A DNA stretch of 46,093 nt from a virus: IMG/VR virus record IMGVR_UViG_3300036781_000124, positions 1-46,093 of that record, one strand, 5' to 3'. The position numbers were made by a program, and so were the translations under genes. Within the stretch, counting starts at the first letter, position 1; every line of letters starts with the position of its first letter. Of the stretch, positions 1 through 7,496 are shown one piece after another. The notes under the pieces were generated by a model. The model ran no database searches, was not told the origin of the DNA, and saw nothing but the letters and a program-made list of their open reading frames with translations.

Positions 1-356
1 ACTTTCCTCCTCGCCTCCTCTGCAAAAATCTGCAATATCTCCGGGTCGATCCCATTGGTAACCGTTAACACTTCCGACATCTCGATTACCTGGATCACTT
101 CTCCCGTGTCGTCGTCCTCAATCTCTCTAACCGCACGCTCCGTCCGGCGTCTCGACGTAGGCGCTACCTCAACCGGTACCGTCTGTCTATACTGCCATCC
201 GGGATCATTAACAAAGGGAATTTGCTTCCCCGCCCTAACGTCCCGGATCGTCGCTTGCACAGGGGCGAAGTCGCGGCGTGCTATCCGCTTCCTCGCCAAC
301 TGTGCGGCGGCATGAATTTGAGCAAACCGGTTAGTTTGTTCCGGGAAGGTTGGCAT
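1..356 (-). CDS. Conserved hypothetical protein (3' end across the contig join)
   Basis: The reading frame opens at an ATG at 356 (MPTFPEQTNRFAQ...) and stays open to position 1, giving about 118 residues. Its 3' end is off this edge, but the copy at 45946-46093 shows the likely ending (...EEARRKV, stop). The protein is short, polar and basic in the N-terminal half, then very acidic around EIEDDDTGEVIQVIEMSE. No family is recognised and no membrane segment is visible. The start overlaps the end of the upstream small membrane-protein gene by 26 nt, which suggests translational coupling. It is probably the same gene as the fragment at the far end of the window. Confidence 0.7.
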   Translation of the reverse strand, partial: MPTFPEQTNRFAQIHAAAQLARKRIARRDFAPVQATIRDVRAGKQIPFVNDPGWQYRQTVPVEVAPTSRRRTERAVREIEDDDTGEVIQVIEMSEVLTVTNGIDPEILQIFAEEARRK

Positions 357-501
357 ACTGTAACCACCAAGTTACGGTACCGATAACGCAAACCATACCG
401 AGGAGCAATCCTAGTATGAATCCTATCAACACGCCCGCCGAGCTTCCGTGGTCGCGTGCTTCTTTGATGAGACTTCTATACTCTGTTTCTGAAACTTCCA
501 T
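331..501 (-). CDS. Small single-pass membrane protein
   Basis: This 56-residue protein starts at MEVSETEYRS; I prefer this ATG to the one at 546 because AGAGAGGGA lies about 10 nt upstream and the earlier start would overlap the exonuclease gene. After a short charged N-terminus, one strongly hydrophobic helix (GVLIGFILGLLLGMVCVIG) spans most of the rest, followed by WWLQYANLPGTN. It sits directly after the UDG/exonuclease gene and overlaps the next gene. A role in lysis or membrane attachment is possible but not shown by the sequence. Confidence 0.6.
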   Translation of the reverse strand: MEVSETEYRSLIKEARDHGSSAGVLIGFILGLLLGMVCVIGTVTWWLQYANLPGTN

Positions 502-526
502 AGCTGCACATTCCCTCTCTGTGATA

Positions 527-2002
527 CTAATCGTCAACATCCGCACGTGCTACTTTACGCCCCGTGTCCGGCGTCCATTCGCGTACCCGTTTTTCGAGTA
601 TCTTGTAATTGCGTCTAGTCGTGTTCGCGTCGAGGCATGCGTAGATTAACGCTTCCTCGAACGGCGCTAGATCGATGGTTAGCTTAGGTGCCAACCCTGC
701 CGCCGCCTGAATTGCTTCTTTCACTTCCTTGTCCCACGCGTTCCACTTGGTTAACGGGTCCCTGGGAACAACCGGGATAACGGATTTGTCCTTGAGCGTA
801 CGTGTGGTATCCGTACACGCCTTGATAAAAGTTTTGATACGCGAGTCTATAGACTTCTTGCGTCCCTCCGGTTTCGGGTAGGTCGCAAACACGGCGCGCT
901 GTGTGAGATATTCAAGCAAGGCGACTTTCGCGTATGGCCGTACGAGGTCGTCAAACTCTCGCATTCTAACGCCTAGCTCCCGGTAGCTCGTTGTCTTCAG
1001 GGATTGATTCACGCCATAGTTGCCGAGGTCATATAAGAGAATCATCGTATCGACAAACTCAACATCCTCTAGCAGGTCTAGCGTCCCTAGTCTCTCCATG
1101 ACCGGACCGTCGAAGGTAGATTTATGATAGATGACTTTTTGACGTTTAATCATTGAACGAAACCGCCCGAGCGCTTCCGTATCCCCCGCCCGAATCATCC
1201 ACCCGTTATTGTCGGCAGTTGAATACGTGAGACACCAAATCGTATCGGCAAACTGATCTAGCCCGTAGAGTTCCGAGTCAATCGCAATCGGGTAGCCGTC
1301 AGTCGGCAACTCGAACGCGTAATCGTTTTCGGCTGTGGCGACGGCGAACTCGTACCGACCCGCCATAACGTCCCTCGGCCAATCGTCAATACCGGAGAGC
1401 CCAACGTTAACCCATCGCGCGAAGTCCTCCCGGATCTCTCGTATCGAGTTAGTCGAGTGCATCCCTAACGCCGGATGTAGCGTAGTGATAACCTCGCACT
1501 TGTGCCCGAACAACTTCATACCCTGCCACAAACGCCCGTGCTCCAACTCGATACTAAACTCGGGCATACAGGGTTCGGCGACATCCGGGTACGTAAGCAT
1601 GCTTGCCGCGTCTCCGCCCATGAGGACAACGGTAGATGGTTCTAGCGTCCTGATCTCGTCGCGCAAGTGAACACGAGCACACGCGTGGAGCCGTTCCGCC
1701 GCTAGATCGGATTTCGTCTTAGGGTCGTAACACTTGACCACGTTGGTAACGTAGCAATCGTCCCGCGTCATTTGGCAAAGCGGGAGATATTGCTCGTTAA
1801 ACTCCTCCCCGACTCCACGGCTACTAAACGGAATGTCCTCGCGAAACCCTGACCCGCCGCCGACGAACATAACGCAACCCTTCCCGACCGGACCGTATCC
1901 GCTAACCGGTTTGTGGTCCGGTTTGGATGCATGGGGGCACTCTAGGCAAAGGTCCCCCGGAGCGATTGGGCATGGCGTTGTCAAGTCGTCGGCGTTTGTC
2001 AT
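527..2002 (-). CDS. UDG-like domain fused to 3'-5' exonuclease; N-terminal half of a split family A DNA polymerase
   Basis: Residues 1-205 resemble the uracil-DNA glycosylase superfamily (family 4/SPO1-polymerase type): cysteines C11, C19, C22 and C108, a VTNVVKC stretch, a VVLMGG strand and a TLHPA motif near 174-178. Residues 235-470 are a DnaQ-like proofreading exonuclease with all motifs visible: DSE (D242, E244), HKSTFD (D298) and YACLD (Y454, D458). No polymerase domain follows; that part is encoded separately at 43974-45386. In phage SPO1-type polymerases the UDG-like, exonuclease and polymerase parts are one chain, so this looks like a split enzyme whose halves would assemble at the fork. 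A palindrome copy (1143-1159) lies inside the exonuclease coding region. Confidence 0.85.
   Translation of the reverse strand: MTNADDLTTPCPIAPGDLCLECPHASKPDHKPVSGYGPVGKGCVMFVGGGSGFREDIPFSSRGVGEEFNEQYLPLCQMTRDDCYVTNVVKCYDPKTKSDLAAERLHACARVHLRDEIRTLEPSTVVLMGGDAASMLTYPDVAEPCMPEFSIELEHGRLWQGMKLFGHKCEVITTLHPALGMHSTNSIREIREDFARWVNVGLSGIDDWPRDVMAGRYEFAVATAENDYAFELPTDGYPIAIDSELYGLDQFADTIWCLTYSTADNNGWMIRAGDTEALGRFRSMIKRQKVIYHKSTFDGPVMERLGTLDLLEDVEFVDTMILLYDLGNYGVNQSLKTTSYRELGVRMREFDDLVRPYAKVALLEYLTQRAVFATYPKPEGRKKSIDSRIKTFIKACTDTTRTLKDKSVIPVVPRDPLTKWNAWDKEVKEAIQAAAGLAPKLTIDLAPFEEALIYACLDANTTRRNYKILEKRVREWTPDTGRKVARADVDD
1143..1159. repeat. Dispersed palindrome copy, 15/16 match
   Basis: CGTTTAATCATTGAACG matches the consensus CGTTTAATNATTAAACG with one mismatch. 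It lies inside the UDG/exonuclease gene. Confidence 0.75.
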
Positions 2003-2017
2003 AGGGTCAATGGGTCC

Positions 2018-3352
2018 TTACTTGGCTACGGGCGCTTTGCGTTTCGGCGCGTTCGGCTTGGGAGCTTCGCCGTTTTTGAACACGGGAGACGGATCGACTT
2101 TGGCCTTCTCCTTAGCCTTAGCCGCCTTCTCCTTCTCCTTCAGTTCCGCCGCCGCCTTCTTGTCCTTCTCCTTTTGAGCGAGCGCTTTGGCCTTCTCCTT
2201 GTCCTTCGCCGCTTGGACCTTCGCCGCGTCCTTGTCCTTCTTGGCCTTTTCCTTGTCCTTGGCGTCCTGAATCCGCTTTGCCGCCGCTTCCTTGTCAGCG
2301 AGTTCTTGTGCCGCTTTGACCTCGCCATACTCGGAGCCGGTCTTAGACTTGACGGCTTTGCGGAACGCGGCTACACTCTCCGCCGTGGGAAGCATGAGCC
2401 GTTCGACCGTGCGGAACAGTCCGGCGAGCTTGTCGCCCTCCGCGTCAGCACCGTTTAGGTATTCGAGGAACTGGTACGCGAGTTGACCCTCGAACACGCC
2501 GTGGCCCGCCGTGCCCAAGATCGTCTTGAGCCATGTACGGAATTCGGCTAGCAACGGTTTCGTATTCGGGTCCGCCGCCTTTTTCATGGCTCCCGAACGT
2601 GCGCCACGTTTCTGTTTGTCGCCCTCTCCCGCGTCGTCCTTGCTGTCCGCGCCCGCTCCGTGGGCATCCGAGCCCCCGGCATTACTTGACGCGTCGGAGG
2701 AGCCGGAATTCGTTTTTCCGCCATCGGCTTTCGTGCCTTCCGGTCCCGCTTTCTCCTGGAAGAACTTAGCAAGCAATTCTTGCTGTACCGTCTCGTCCTT
2801 GTCCGCCCAACCGTAGGCGACGTTAACCGGGATCTCGCCAGTGTGTACCCGGTCCTGAACTTCCGGGATGGCCTTGAGGAGCTTGAGGGTTTGCGTGATC
2901 CACGCGTTAGAACGCTTAAACCGTTCCTGGATCACTTTGCGCTTAACGCCGACAGCTTCGAGGCGTTCAATCGCGTTTGCCTGATCCATCGGTGAAAGGT
3001 CTTCGCGGTCGATGTTCTCGCCGAGATTCTCTAGCGCGTAGTCTGCCTCGACGTTGTCCTTGACTAGGACCTTGACGAGTGGACGCGTTGCCTCCGGGAT
3101 CATCCCAATCGCTTCATACCGGCGAAACCCGATACGGACAAGGAGCCCGGTACGCGGTCCTTCCGGCGTGTCGATGGGTTGGCAAACAATGTTTTGGTTT
3201 TGCCCGTCTGAGATAATCTGATCCCGTAACTCGGCGGTCTTCGCGGAGTTGGGATTGAACATGCGGGAATAGTTCAAGTCAGGGTCACACTTGATATCTG
3301 CCCATGCGACCTTGCGAAGTTCGCCATTCACGTACGGAGTTTTATTCGGCAC
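2018..3352 (-). CDS. ParB/Spo0J-family DNA-binding protein
   Basis: The 444-residue protein has the ParB N-terminal nucleotide-binding domain (residues about 12-110) with GFRRYEA at 75-81 in place of the usual GERRxxA box, then ENIDREDLSPMDQANAIERL (112-131), the classic ParB signature, and a helix-turn-helix (about 137-180). The C-terminal third is a long Lys/Ala/Glu-rich coiled-coil-like tail (about 350-430). The start is GTG with AAAGGAG 11 nt upstream. ParB proteins bind palindromic parS sites and spread as CTP-dependent clamps; no ParA partner is seen here. Its promoter (3434-3462) overlaps a copy of the dispersed palindrome, which would fit autoregulation. It could act in plasmid-like maintenance or as a global regulator. 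Confidence 0.85.
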   Translation of the reverse strand: MPNKTPYVNGELRKVAWADIKCDPDLNYSRMFNPNSAKTAELRDQIISDGQNQNIVCQPIDTPEGPRTGLLVRIGFRRYEAIGMIPEATRPLVKVLVKDNVEADYALENLGENIDREDLSPMDQANAIERLEAVGVKRKVIQERFKRSNAWITQTLKLLKAIPEVQDRVHTGEIPVNVAYGWADKDETVQQELLAKFFQEKAGPEGTKADGGKTNSGSSDASSNAGGSDAHGAGADSKDDAGEGDKQKRGARSGAMKKAADPNTKPLLAEFRTWLKTILGTAGHGVFEGQLAYQFLEYLNGADAEGDKLAGLFRTVERLMLPTAESVAAFRKAVKSKTGSEYGEVKAAQELADKEAAAKRIQDAKDKEKAKKDKDAAKVQAAKDKEKAKALAQKEKDKKAAAELKEKEKAAKAKEKAKVDPSPVFKNGEAPKPNAPKRKAPVAK

Positions 3353-3425
3353 CTTGGGTATTGCTCCTTTGGGACTGTGTCAGTTTTGAATTTGCGCCTT
3401 AGCGCGTTGGCCGTGTCAATCGACC

Positions 3426-3442
3426 TGTTTAGAGATTAAACG
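3426..3442. repeat. Dispersed palindrome copy, weaker (13/16), on the -10 of the ParB-like gene promoter
   Basis: TGTTTAGAGATTAAACG. On the minus strand its right arm supplies the -10 hexamer of the promoter at 3434-3462. Confidence 0.6.
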
Positions 3443-3462
3443 AAAGTATGCCTCGGCGTCAA
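3434..3462 (-). promoter_or_regulatory. Sigma70-type promoter for the ParB-like gene
   Basis: Read leftward: TTGACG (3462-3457), a 17-nt spacer CCGAGGCATACTTTCGT, then TTAATC (3439-3434). The first 11 spacer bases are identical to those in the promoters at 11199 and 39725. The -10 lies inside a palindrome copy, so a palindrome-binding protein could block it. The start codon follows about 80 nt downstream, with its own Shine-Dalgarno site. Confidence 0.7.
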
Positions 3463-3466
3463 CCGG

Positions 3467-4264
3467 TTATTTCACTTTCGGGCTCCGTTTTTTCCTAATC
3501 TGATCGAGGATGGATTTTGCCAACACCGGACCTATGCCCTCGATAGCGGTTAATTGCTTCTCCGTCAAAAAACAAATGTCCTCAGCGGAGTCGCACAGCT
3601 TACCAACGGCTATAGCGCGATCCGGTCCGATACCCGCTAGTTGAAACGCCCAACGCGCGCCGAGGGACGGACGCCCAAACCTCGATATCTCGGGCGTGTT
3701 GTCCTGGAACGCGTGGAGGGATTTGTGTTGATGCCACGGTTTGCCGAACCACTTCACGAGGGTTAGGACTTCTCGTATCGTCCCTTCCTCGTCTTCCGTC
3801 TGAACTACTCTACACTTGGTCCCGGTGCGGATTGACGTTAGGAACTGTGCCAACTCCGCGTATAGAAACTGTTGACTACCGAGTTTGACCGGACTCCACT
3901 TGCCGCCCCATTTTTGAGGACCGACTAGCATACCCTGTGCGTCCCGTCCCCATCGACCCTCGATAAACAGATACGAGAAGTCGTAAGCGGGGAGTGTCGG
4001 AGGTTCGGCTAACGGGTCCCCGAGCATGCCGCTAAGTTGCATAGCGAGTCGCCCTTCCCGCATGGAGCCGAGAAAGTCTCGCACCGTTTTGCGCTCGATC
4101 CCGACTCTAACCGTCTGCCCTCCCGGTCCGCAGTCGGAGGAAAACGCGAAGTCTCCGTATTTGAGGTCGGCTAACCGGGCGGTCCCCCTTGGGAATTGCG
4201 GCAACATGGGACCGGACCCGGCTCGTCTGTCGATCTCGACTACAATCTCGGACGAGGTAGCCAT
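3467..4264 (-). CDS. XPF/ERCC4-type structure-specific nuclease with C-terminal helix-hairpin-helix
   Basis: From the preferred ATG at 4264 the protein has 265 residues (MATSSEIVVEID...). The upstream ATG at 4324 would overlap the HD gene by 58 nt, whereas 4264 sits 2 nt after that gene's stop. The ERCC4 nuclease signature is present: GDFAFS (D38) and GIERKTVRDF (E57, R58, K59). The C-terminus (about 205-260) carries two helix-hairpin-helix motifs, LAGIGPDRA and IEGIGPVLA. Proteins of this family cut branched DNA such as flaps, forks and Holliday-like joints. Within this recombination/replication cluster it probably resolves branched intermediates before packaging. Confidence 0.85.
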   Translation of the reverse strand: MATSSEIVVEIDRRAGSGPMLPQFPRGTARLADLKYGDFAFSSDCGPGGQTVRVGIERKTVRDFLGSMREGRLAMQLSGMLGDPLAEPPTLPAYDFSYLFIEGRWGRDAQGMLVGPQKWGGKWSPVKLGSQQFLYAELAQFLTSIRTGTKCRVVQTEDEEGTIREVLTLVKWFGKPWHQHKSLHAFQDNTPEISRFGRPSLGARWAFQLAGIGPDRAIAVGKLCDSAEDICFLTEKQLTAIEGIGPVLAKSILDQIRKKRSPKVK

Positions 4265-4266
4265 AG

Positions 4267-5094
4267 TTAGAATAACCGCCGTCTGGTGATCCCGATAATT
4301 GCCGGATCGCTCAGTCCGTACCACAGGTTAAGGAACAGGGAGCGAGCCTCGGCGCGGGGTATGGAGAAGATCGCACGCCCGAGAGGGTTAGCGTCGATGT
4401 AGTCCCATTGGGAGGTTTGTTGATACACAGGAATAGACATGAGGTCCCGCATCTCGGTAACGAGGAGCGTCCGGTCGGCGGCTCGAATGTAATCTACGTA
4501 GGGCTCTGGATTGACTTCAAACGCGGCATAAATCGCTGCTACAATCCGGCGCTCCATTCGTTTGAACTCGTGCCCGCAATTGCTCCCGCGCTTCAACGGT
4601 CCCGACATGTCGCCGAGATACGCCGCCGCCGCATCGTGAAGGAGTGCCGCGCGGAAGCACTCCACAGCGAGCCCGTTACGTACTACATCGCCCGGTGGAT
4701 TATCCCGTGTCCACAGGTCCACGGCATGAAACGCGACCCGGATACTGTGCTCCGCTACTGAGTAGAAACTCAAACATTGCCCGGTGAATCGGCAGAGGTT
4801 CGCCAGTGCATACGAGATGTCCTTTATATCGACCTGTGTCGGGTCCGGGTCTAGTAACGGGAATTTGCGCCCCGAGTGTGTACGAATAAACGGCGGCTCG
4901 TTGGGCGGAGATAACGCCAGTGCCGCTTGTTGCCCATCCGCTGCCGTCCCCTGAAACGGGGAGATACCAGAGATGCCGATAATCGGGTAGCACTCGGGGC
5001 AGTTTGGCGAATCCCCCGCCGCTTGATGACAGATACACTTGCCCTGATTTTTGTGCACAATTCGCACCGTGCCGGGATTAATTGCAGTTTTCAT
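4267..5094 (-). CDS. HD-domain nucleotide phosphohydrolase
   Basis: The 275-residue protein shows the HD superfamily pattern: EH in SVAEHSIRVA (H116), HD in ALLHDAAAAYLGD (H153, D154) and a later ADR (near 207). The region DIKDISYALANLCRFTGQC is typical of phage and bacterial YfbR-like 5'-deoxynucleotidases. The N-terminus adds a possible zinc site (C20, C22, C32, C35) not needed for the fold. Such enzymes remove phosphates from deoxynucleotides, which would shape the nucleotide pool during replication. The next gene starts 2 nt after its stop. The exact substrate cannot be read from sequence. Confidence 0.8.
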   Translation of the reverse strand: MKTAINPGTVRIVHKNQGKCICHQAAGDSPNCPECYPIIGISGISPFQGTAADGQQAALALSPPNEPPFIRTHSGRKFPLLDPDPTQVDIKDISYALANLCRFTGQCLSFYSVAEHSIRVAFHAVDLWTRDNPPGDVVRNGLAVECFRAALLHDAAAAYLGDMSGPLKRGSNCGHEFKRMERRIVAAIYAAFEVNPEPYVDYIRAADRTLLVTEMRDLMSIPVYQQTSQWDYIDANPLGRAIFSIPRAEARSLFLNLWYGLSDPAIIGITRRRLF

Positions 5095-5100
5095 AGTCTC

Positions 5101-5904
5101 CTACCTCCACTCTCTCGGGTCCACTTTCGGCAATACCTTCGCCATGAGCAGCGGGAAACTAACCTCGTCCCTGCCCTCCAACAACTCGCCCTCAAGATCG
5201 ACGCCGGTACCGATGCGGCACTTGTCAATCTGCAACCCGAAATCCTTTTTACCGGGCTCGCCACCCTCGATGTCGAATTTATAAAGCTCGACATTTAACT
5301 CGGGTAAGTACTCCTCTAGCTCCGTCTTGCCTTTGGGGACGTACTTACCGGTCCACTCGGATTGTGTGGATGTCTTACCACTTCGCCCGGTGGTTTTCTT
5401 CTCCTTGTACTCCTTGTCCATTTTCGTCGTGACAACGAGAATCTTGTCGCACGCGTGGTACATTTTGAACAGATTCAGAAATTCGGCGTTGGGCGTTGCG
5501 TATTCAAACTGTGAAGCGCGCCGATTGCCAAAATACGCGAGCCGTTGCACGACTAGTAACTCGTCTTGGGTATCGACTACGACCGAGCGAAAGTACTTAC
5601 CCCGCATAACGGCGTCCCAAGAGTCTAAAAAGTCCTCCCACGTTTTCATCGTCGCCGCTTGATCGGACGGCTCATACTCAATGGGGAATATGTGAATGTC
5701 CTTGTCCCCCCGGTATTCGTCCAGCACTCCGCGCGTACTCATGTCAATGTTGTAGTAGGCAATCGGACGCGGTAGAGTGCCGCAAAAATGAGTCTTGCCA
5801 CACTTGCCCCGCGCTCGTACGTTAAGGAATACTTTGCCCTCGTCGCGTCGGCAGTGTTCCTCAACCGACATAAACCCCTGTAGCTCCCCGTCATGCTTTG
5901 CCAT
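5101..5904 (-). CDS. Sak4-like RecA-fold ATPase (single-strand annealing/recombination)
   Basis: The 267-residue protein has a P-loop near residues 32-39 (ARGKCGKT; the first Gly of GxxxxGKT is replaced by Ala) and a Walker B strand SVVVDTQDE (D111). Size and layout match the phage AAA_24/Sak4 family, single-domain RecA-like proteins that stimulate homologous pairing together with a single-strand binding protein. AGGAGGG lies 8 nt before the ATG. A PD-(D/E)XK nuclease is encoded two genes upstream, as expected for a phage recombination cassette. Confidence 0.75.
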   Translation of the reverse strand: MAKHDGELQGFMSVEEHCRRDEGKVFLNVRARGKCGKTHFCGTLPRPIAYYNIDMSTRGVLDEYRGDKDIHIFPIEYEPSDQAATMKTWEDFLDSWDAVMRGKYFRSVVVDTQDELLVVQRLAYFGNRRASQFEYATPNAEFLNLFKMYHACDKILVVTTKMDKEYKEKKTTGRSGKTSTQSEWTGKYVPKGKTELEEYLPELNVELYKFDIEGGEPGKKDFGLQIDKCRIGTGVDLEGELLEGRDEVSFPLLMAKVLPKVDPREWR

Positions 5905-5917
5905 ATATGAAACCCTC

Positions 5918-6391
5918 CTAGTATGGATAATCTACGTCCGCATCTATACGTCGATCAAACGGGCACGCGTCCCTTTCCGCTTGTTCCCGCTTCCGTTTGG
6001 CCGTGTGTGTAGCCGAGGGGCGGAACAATCGAGACGGACGCTTTACGCCGCGTCGGATATCGTTAATCGTTAAACACTCGCGTAACGGATCGGAGCCGAG
6101 GCACGCTTGCAGCGCAACGCGTTCGAGTTCAGACAGGGACTCGGTAGCCAAGGTAGCGAGCCTCACATGGATACCATCGCCGGACTTGCTAACCCAACGC
6201 TCCAACTCGATTAGCGGCACTTTGTTGGCTAGGCGCTTCCGTACCGACTCAAACCGCGCTATAGCGTCCTCGTCGTCAAGGTCGAGGAGCAACTCGTTAC
6301 CCTCGGCGTACTCAACGGTAAACCCGTCCTCTACGGCATCCGCTGTGTTATTGTCGGTACGCGCCTCACTGTACTCCTCGGATGTAATCAT
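5918..6391 (-). CDS. Small conserved phage protein with primase-polymerase-like motifs
   Basis: The 157-residue protein starts at MITSEEYSEA, where ATGA overlaps the stop of the upstream nuclease gene; the longer reading frame to 6589 would overlap that gene. ELLLDLDDED (D37, D39) followed by SKSGDGIHVRL (S68-H75) resembles motifs I (DhD) and II (sxH) of archaeo-eukaryotic-type primases. Next comes a stretch LERVALQACLGSDPLREC, which I recall from short conserved phage proteins. The third primase motif is not clear and the protein is much shorter than a true primase, so it may be a minimal or inactive member. A role in replication is suggested by its neighbours. Confidence 0.55.
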   Translation of the reverse strand: MITSEEYSEARTDNNTADAVEDGFTVEYAEGNELLLDLDDEDAIARFESVRKRLANKVPLIELERWVSKSGDGIHVRLATLATESLSELERVALQACLGSDPLRECLTINDIRRGVKRPSRLFRPSATHTAKRKREQAERDACPFDRRIDADVDYPY

Positions 6392-7035
6392 ATTGCGTGC
6401 CCCATCTCCTCCGCTTCGCTTAATATCACCGTCTCCCAAAAGCTCTCGATCTCGTCCGGCGTGAATCGCACTCCTAGGCTCCAGTGGTACGGCAACGGAG
6501 GCTTGTACGATCCGTTGAGATAGAGCCGATGTAGCACGCCTTCTGTGATTCTGTGGACGCCTGTAACCGGATGCCGCGACATGGCGCAATATGCCTTAAC
6601 CTGTGCCTCGTGCATCCAAGACACGCGCCCCGGTCGTTTGTCGTATTTCGGATTCTTGGCGCTTACCCATGTGGCTTTGATTTCGTGCCAACGGTAGACC
6701 CGTAAACTCGACGGGGAGCTTCGCCGGTACTGCACGTCTAGAAACTCCTCACCGTCTGGAGTACCGATAATTCCGTCGCGCGAAATCTCCCCCGGATGGT
6801 AAGTAAAACATCCCACGGATACCCGCTCCAGTTTCGCGCCTAACCGATCCTCCCATGCACAACCCAACTCGGCGCGTAACGTAGAGCGTTCGTCCCACCC
6901 GTCCTCGGCGTCCAAGTGTCCGAGCTTTCTAGCGGCAGAGGCTATGAGCGTGGACACGTGGAGTCCGGGGGAGCGATGCGGGTCCGACGTAGGCTCGTCC
7001 TGATTGATCAGGTCGGGAACGTCGAATAGTTCCAT
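6388..7035 (-). CDS. PD-(D/E)XK exonuclease (RecB/Cas4-like)
   Basis: The 215-residue protein contains GTPDGEEF (D94), HEIKATW (E118, K120) and EAQVKAYC (Q145), the metal-binding and catalytic pattern of the PD-(D/E)XK fold found in RecB-like and phage recombination exonucleases. It would resect DNA ends to make single strands for the Sak4-like protein encoded nearby. Its stop overlaps the next start (ATGA). It lacks the four cysteines expected of an iron-sulfur Cas4. Confidence 0.75.
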   Translation of the reverse strand: MELFDVPDLINQDEPTSDPHRSPGLHVSTLIASAARKLGHLDAEDGWDERSTLRAELGCAWEDRLGAKLERVSVGCFTYHPGEISRDGIIGTPDGEEFLDVQYRRSSPSSLRVYRWHEIKATWVSAKNPKYDKRPGRVSWMHEAQVKAYCAMSRHPVTGVHRITEGVLHRLYLNGSYKPPLPYHWSLGVRFTPDEIESFWETVILSEAEEMGHAI

Positions 7036-7036
7036 G

Positions 7037-7408
7037 TTAACGCCCTAGCGCGTCGGAACCCGCCGCCTCGGGGGACATCTTACCCTCGACTTGGCCGATG
7101 TCGATAGAGTACTGGAGGAACTTCTCCAACTTCTCAAGGTGTAGGGTTAAATCCGCGTCCGTCGTCTGTCCGGCGTTTGTGTCTTCAACCCAAGCGGGTT
7201 CAGAGGACAGGGTCAGCATAGCCGCGCTCAAGTCCGTGTACTCACTCATGAGCCGTTGCGCGTTGTCTTGATCCTGCCCGCGCTCCGTCTCGCTCAACCC
7301 GAACCGCAACGCTTTAAACGCCCGAGCCGCGACTTCTAACGCTTCCTCGGCTACCTTGGCAATGAGTGCCTGAGTACGCGATATCTTTGTGATCTGTGAC
7401 AATGTCAT
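7037..7408 (-). CDS. MazG-like nucleotide pyrophosphohydrolase
   Basis: In this 123-residue, mainly helical protein, KVAEEALEVAARAFKALRFGL (E21, E22, E25) and RLMSEYTDL (E56, D59) reproduce the ExxE...ExxD metal-binding pattern of all-alpha NTP pyrophosphatases. Many phages encode such proteins to clean the nucleotide pool or lower ppGpp. The start is preceded by AAAGGAG, and the palindrome copy at 7412-7428 overlaps this ribosome-binding region, so a bound protein could affect its expression. Confidence 0.65.
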   Translation of the reverse strand: MTLSQITKISRTQALIAKVAEEALEVAARAFKALRFGLSETERGQDQDNAQRLMSEYTDLSAAMLTLSSEPAWVEDTNAGQTTDADLTLHLEKLEKFLQYSIDIGQVEGKMSPEAAGSDALGR

Positions 7409-7411
7409 TCT

Positions 7412-7428
7412 CCTTTAATCATTAAACG
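7412..7428. repeat. Dispersed palindrome copy, 15/16 match
   Basis: CCTTTAATCATTAAACG, in the gap upstream of the MazG-like gene. On the minus strand it runs directly into the Shine-Dalgarno AAAGGAG. Confidence 0.8.
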
Positions 7429-7496
7429 TGTTTGGGGGAAGGGTTGAGGGTGTGCCTACTCCCCGTCCCCCTATCGGACCTCACGCTAGTTAAGCG

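Noticed and set aside
2140-2328. Arg-rich frame on the minus strand within the ParB-like gene.
   Set aside because: It is the shifted reading of the Lys/Ala/Glu-rich repeats of the ParB-like C-terminal tail, with no start signal of its own.
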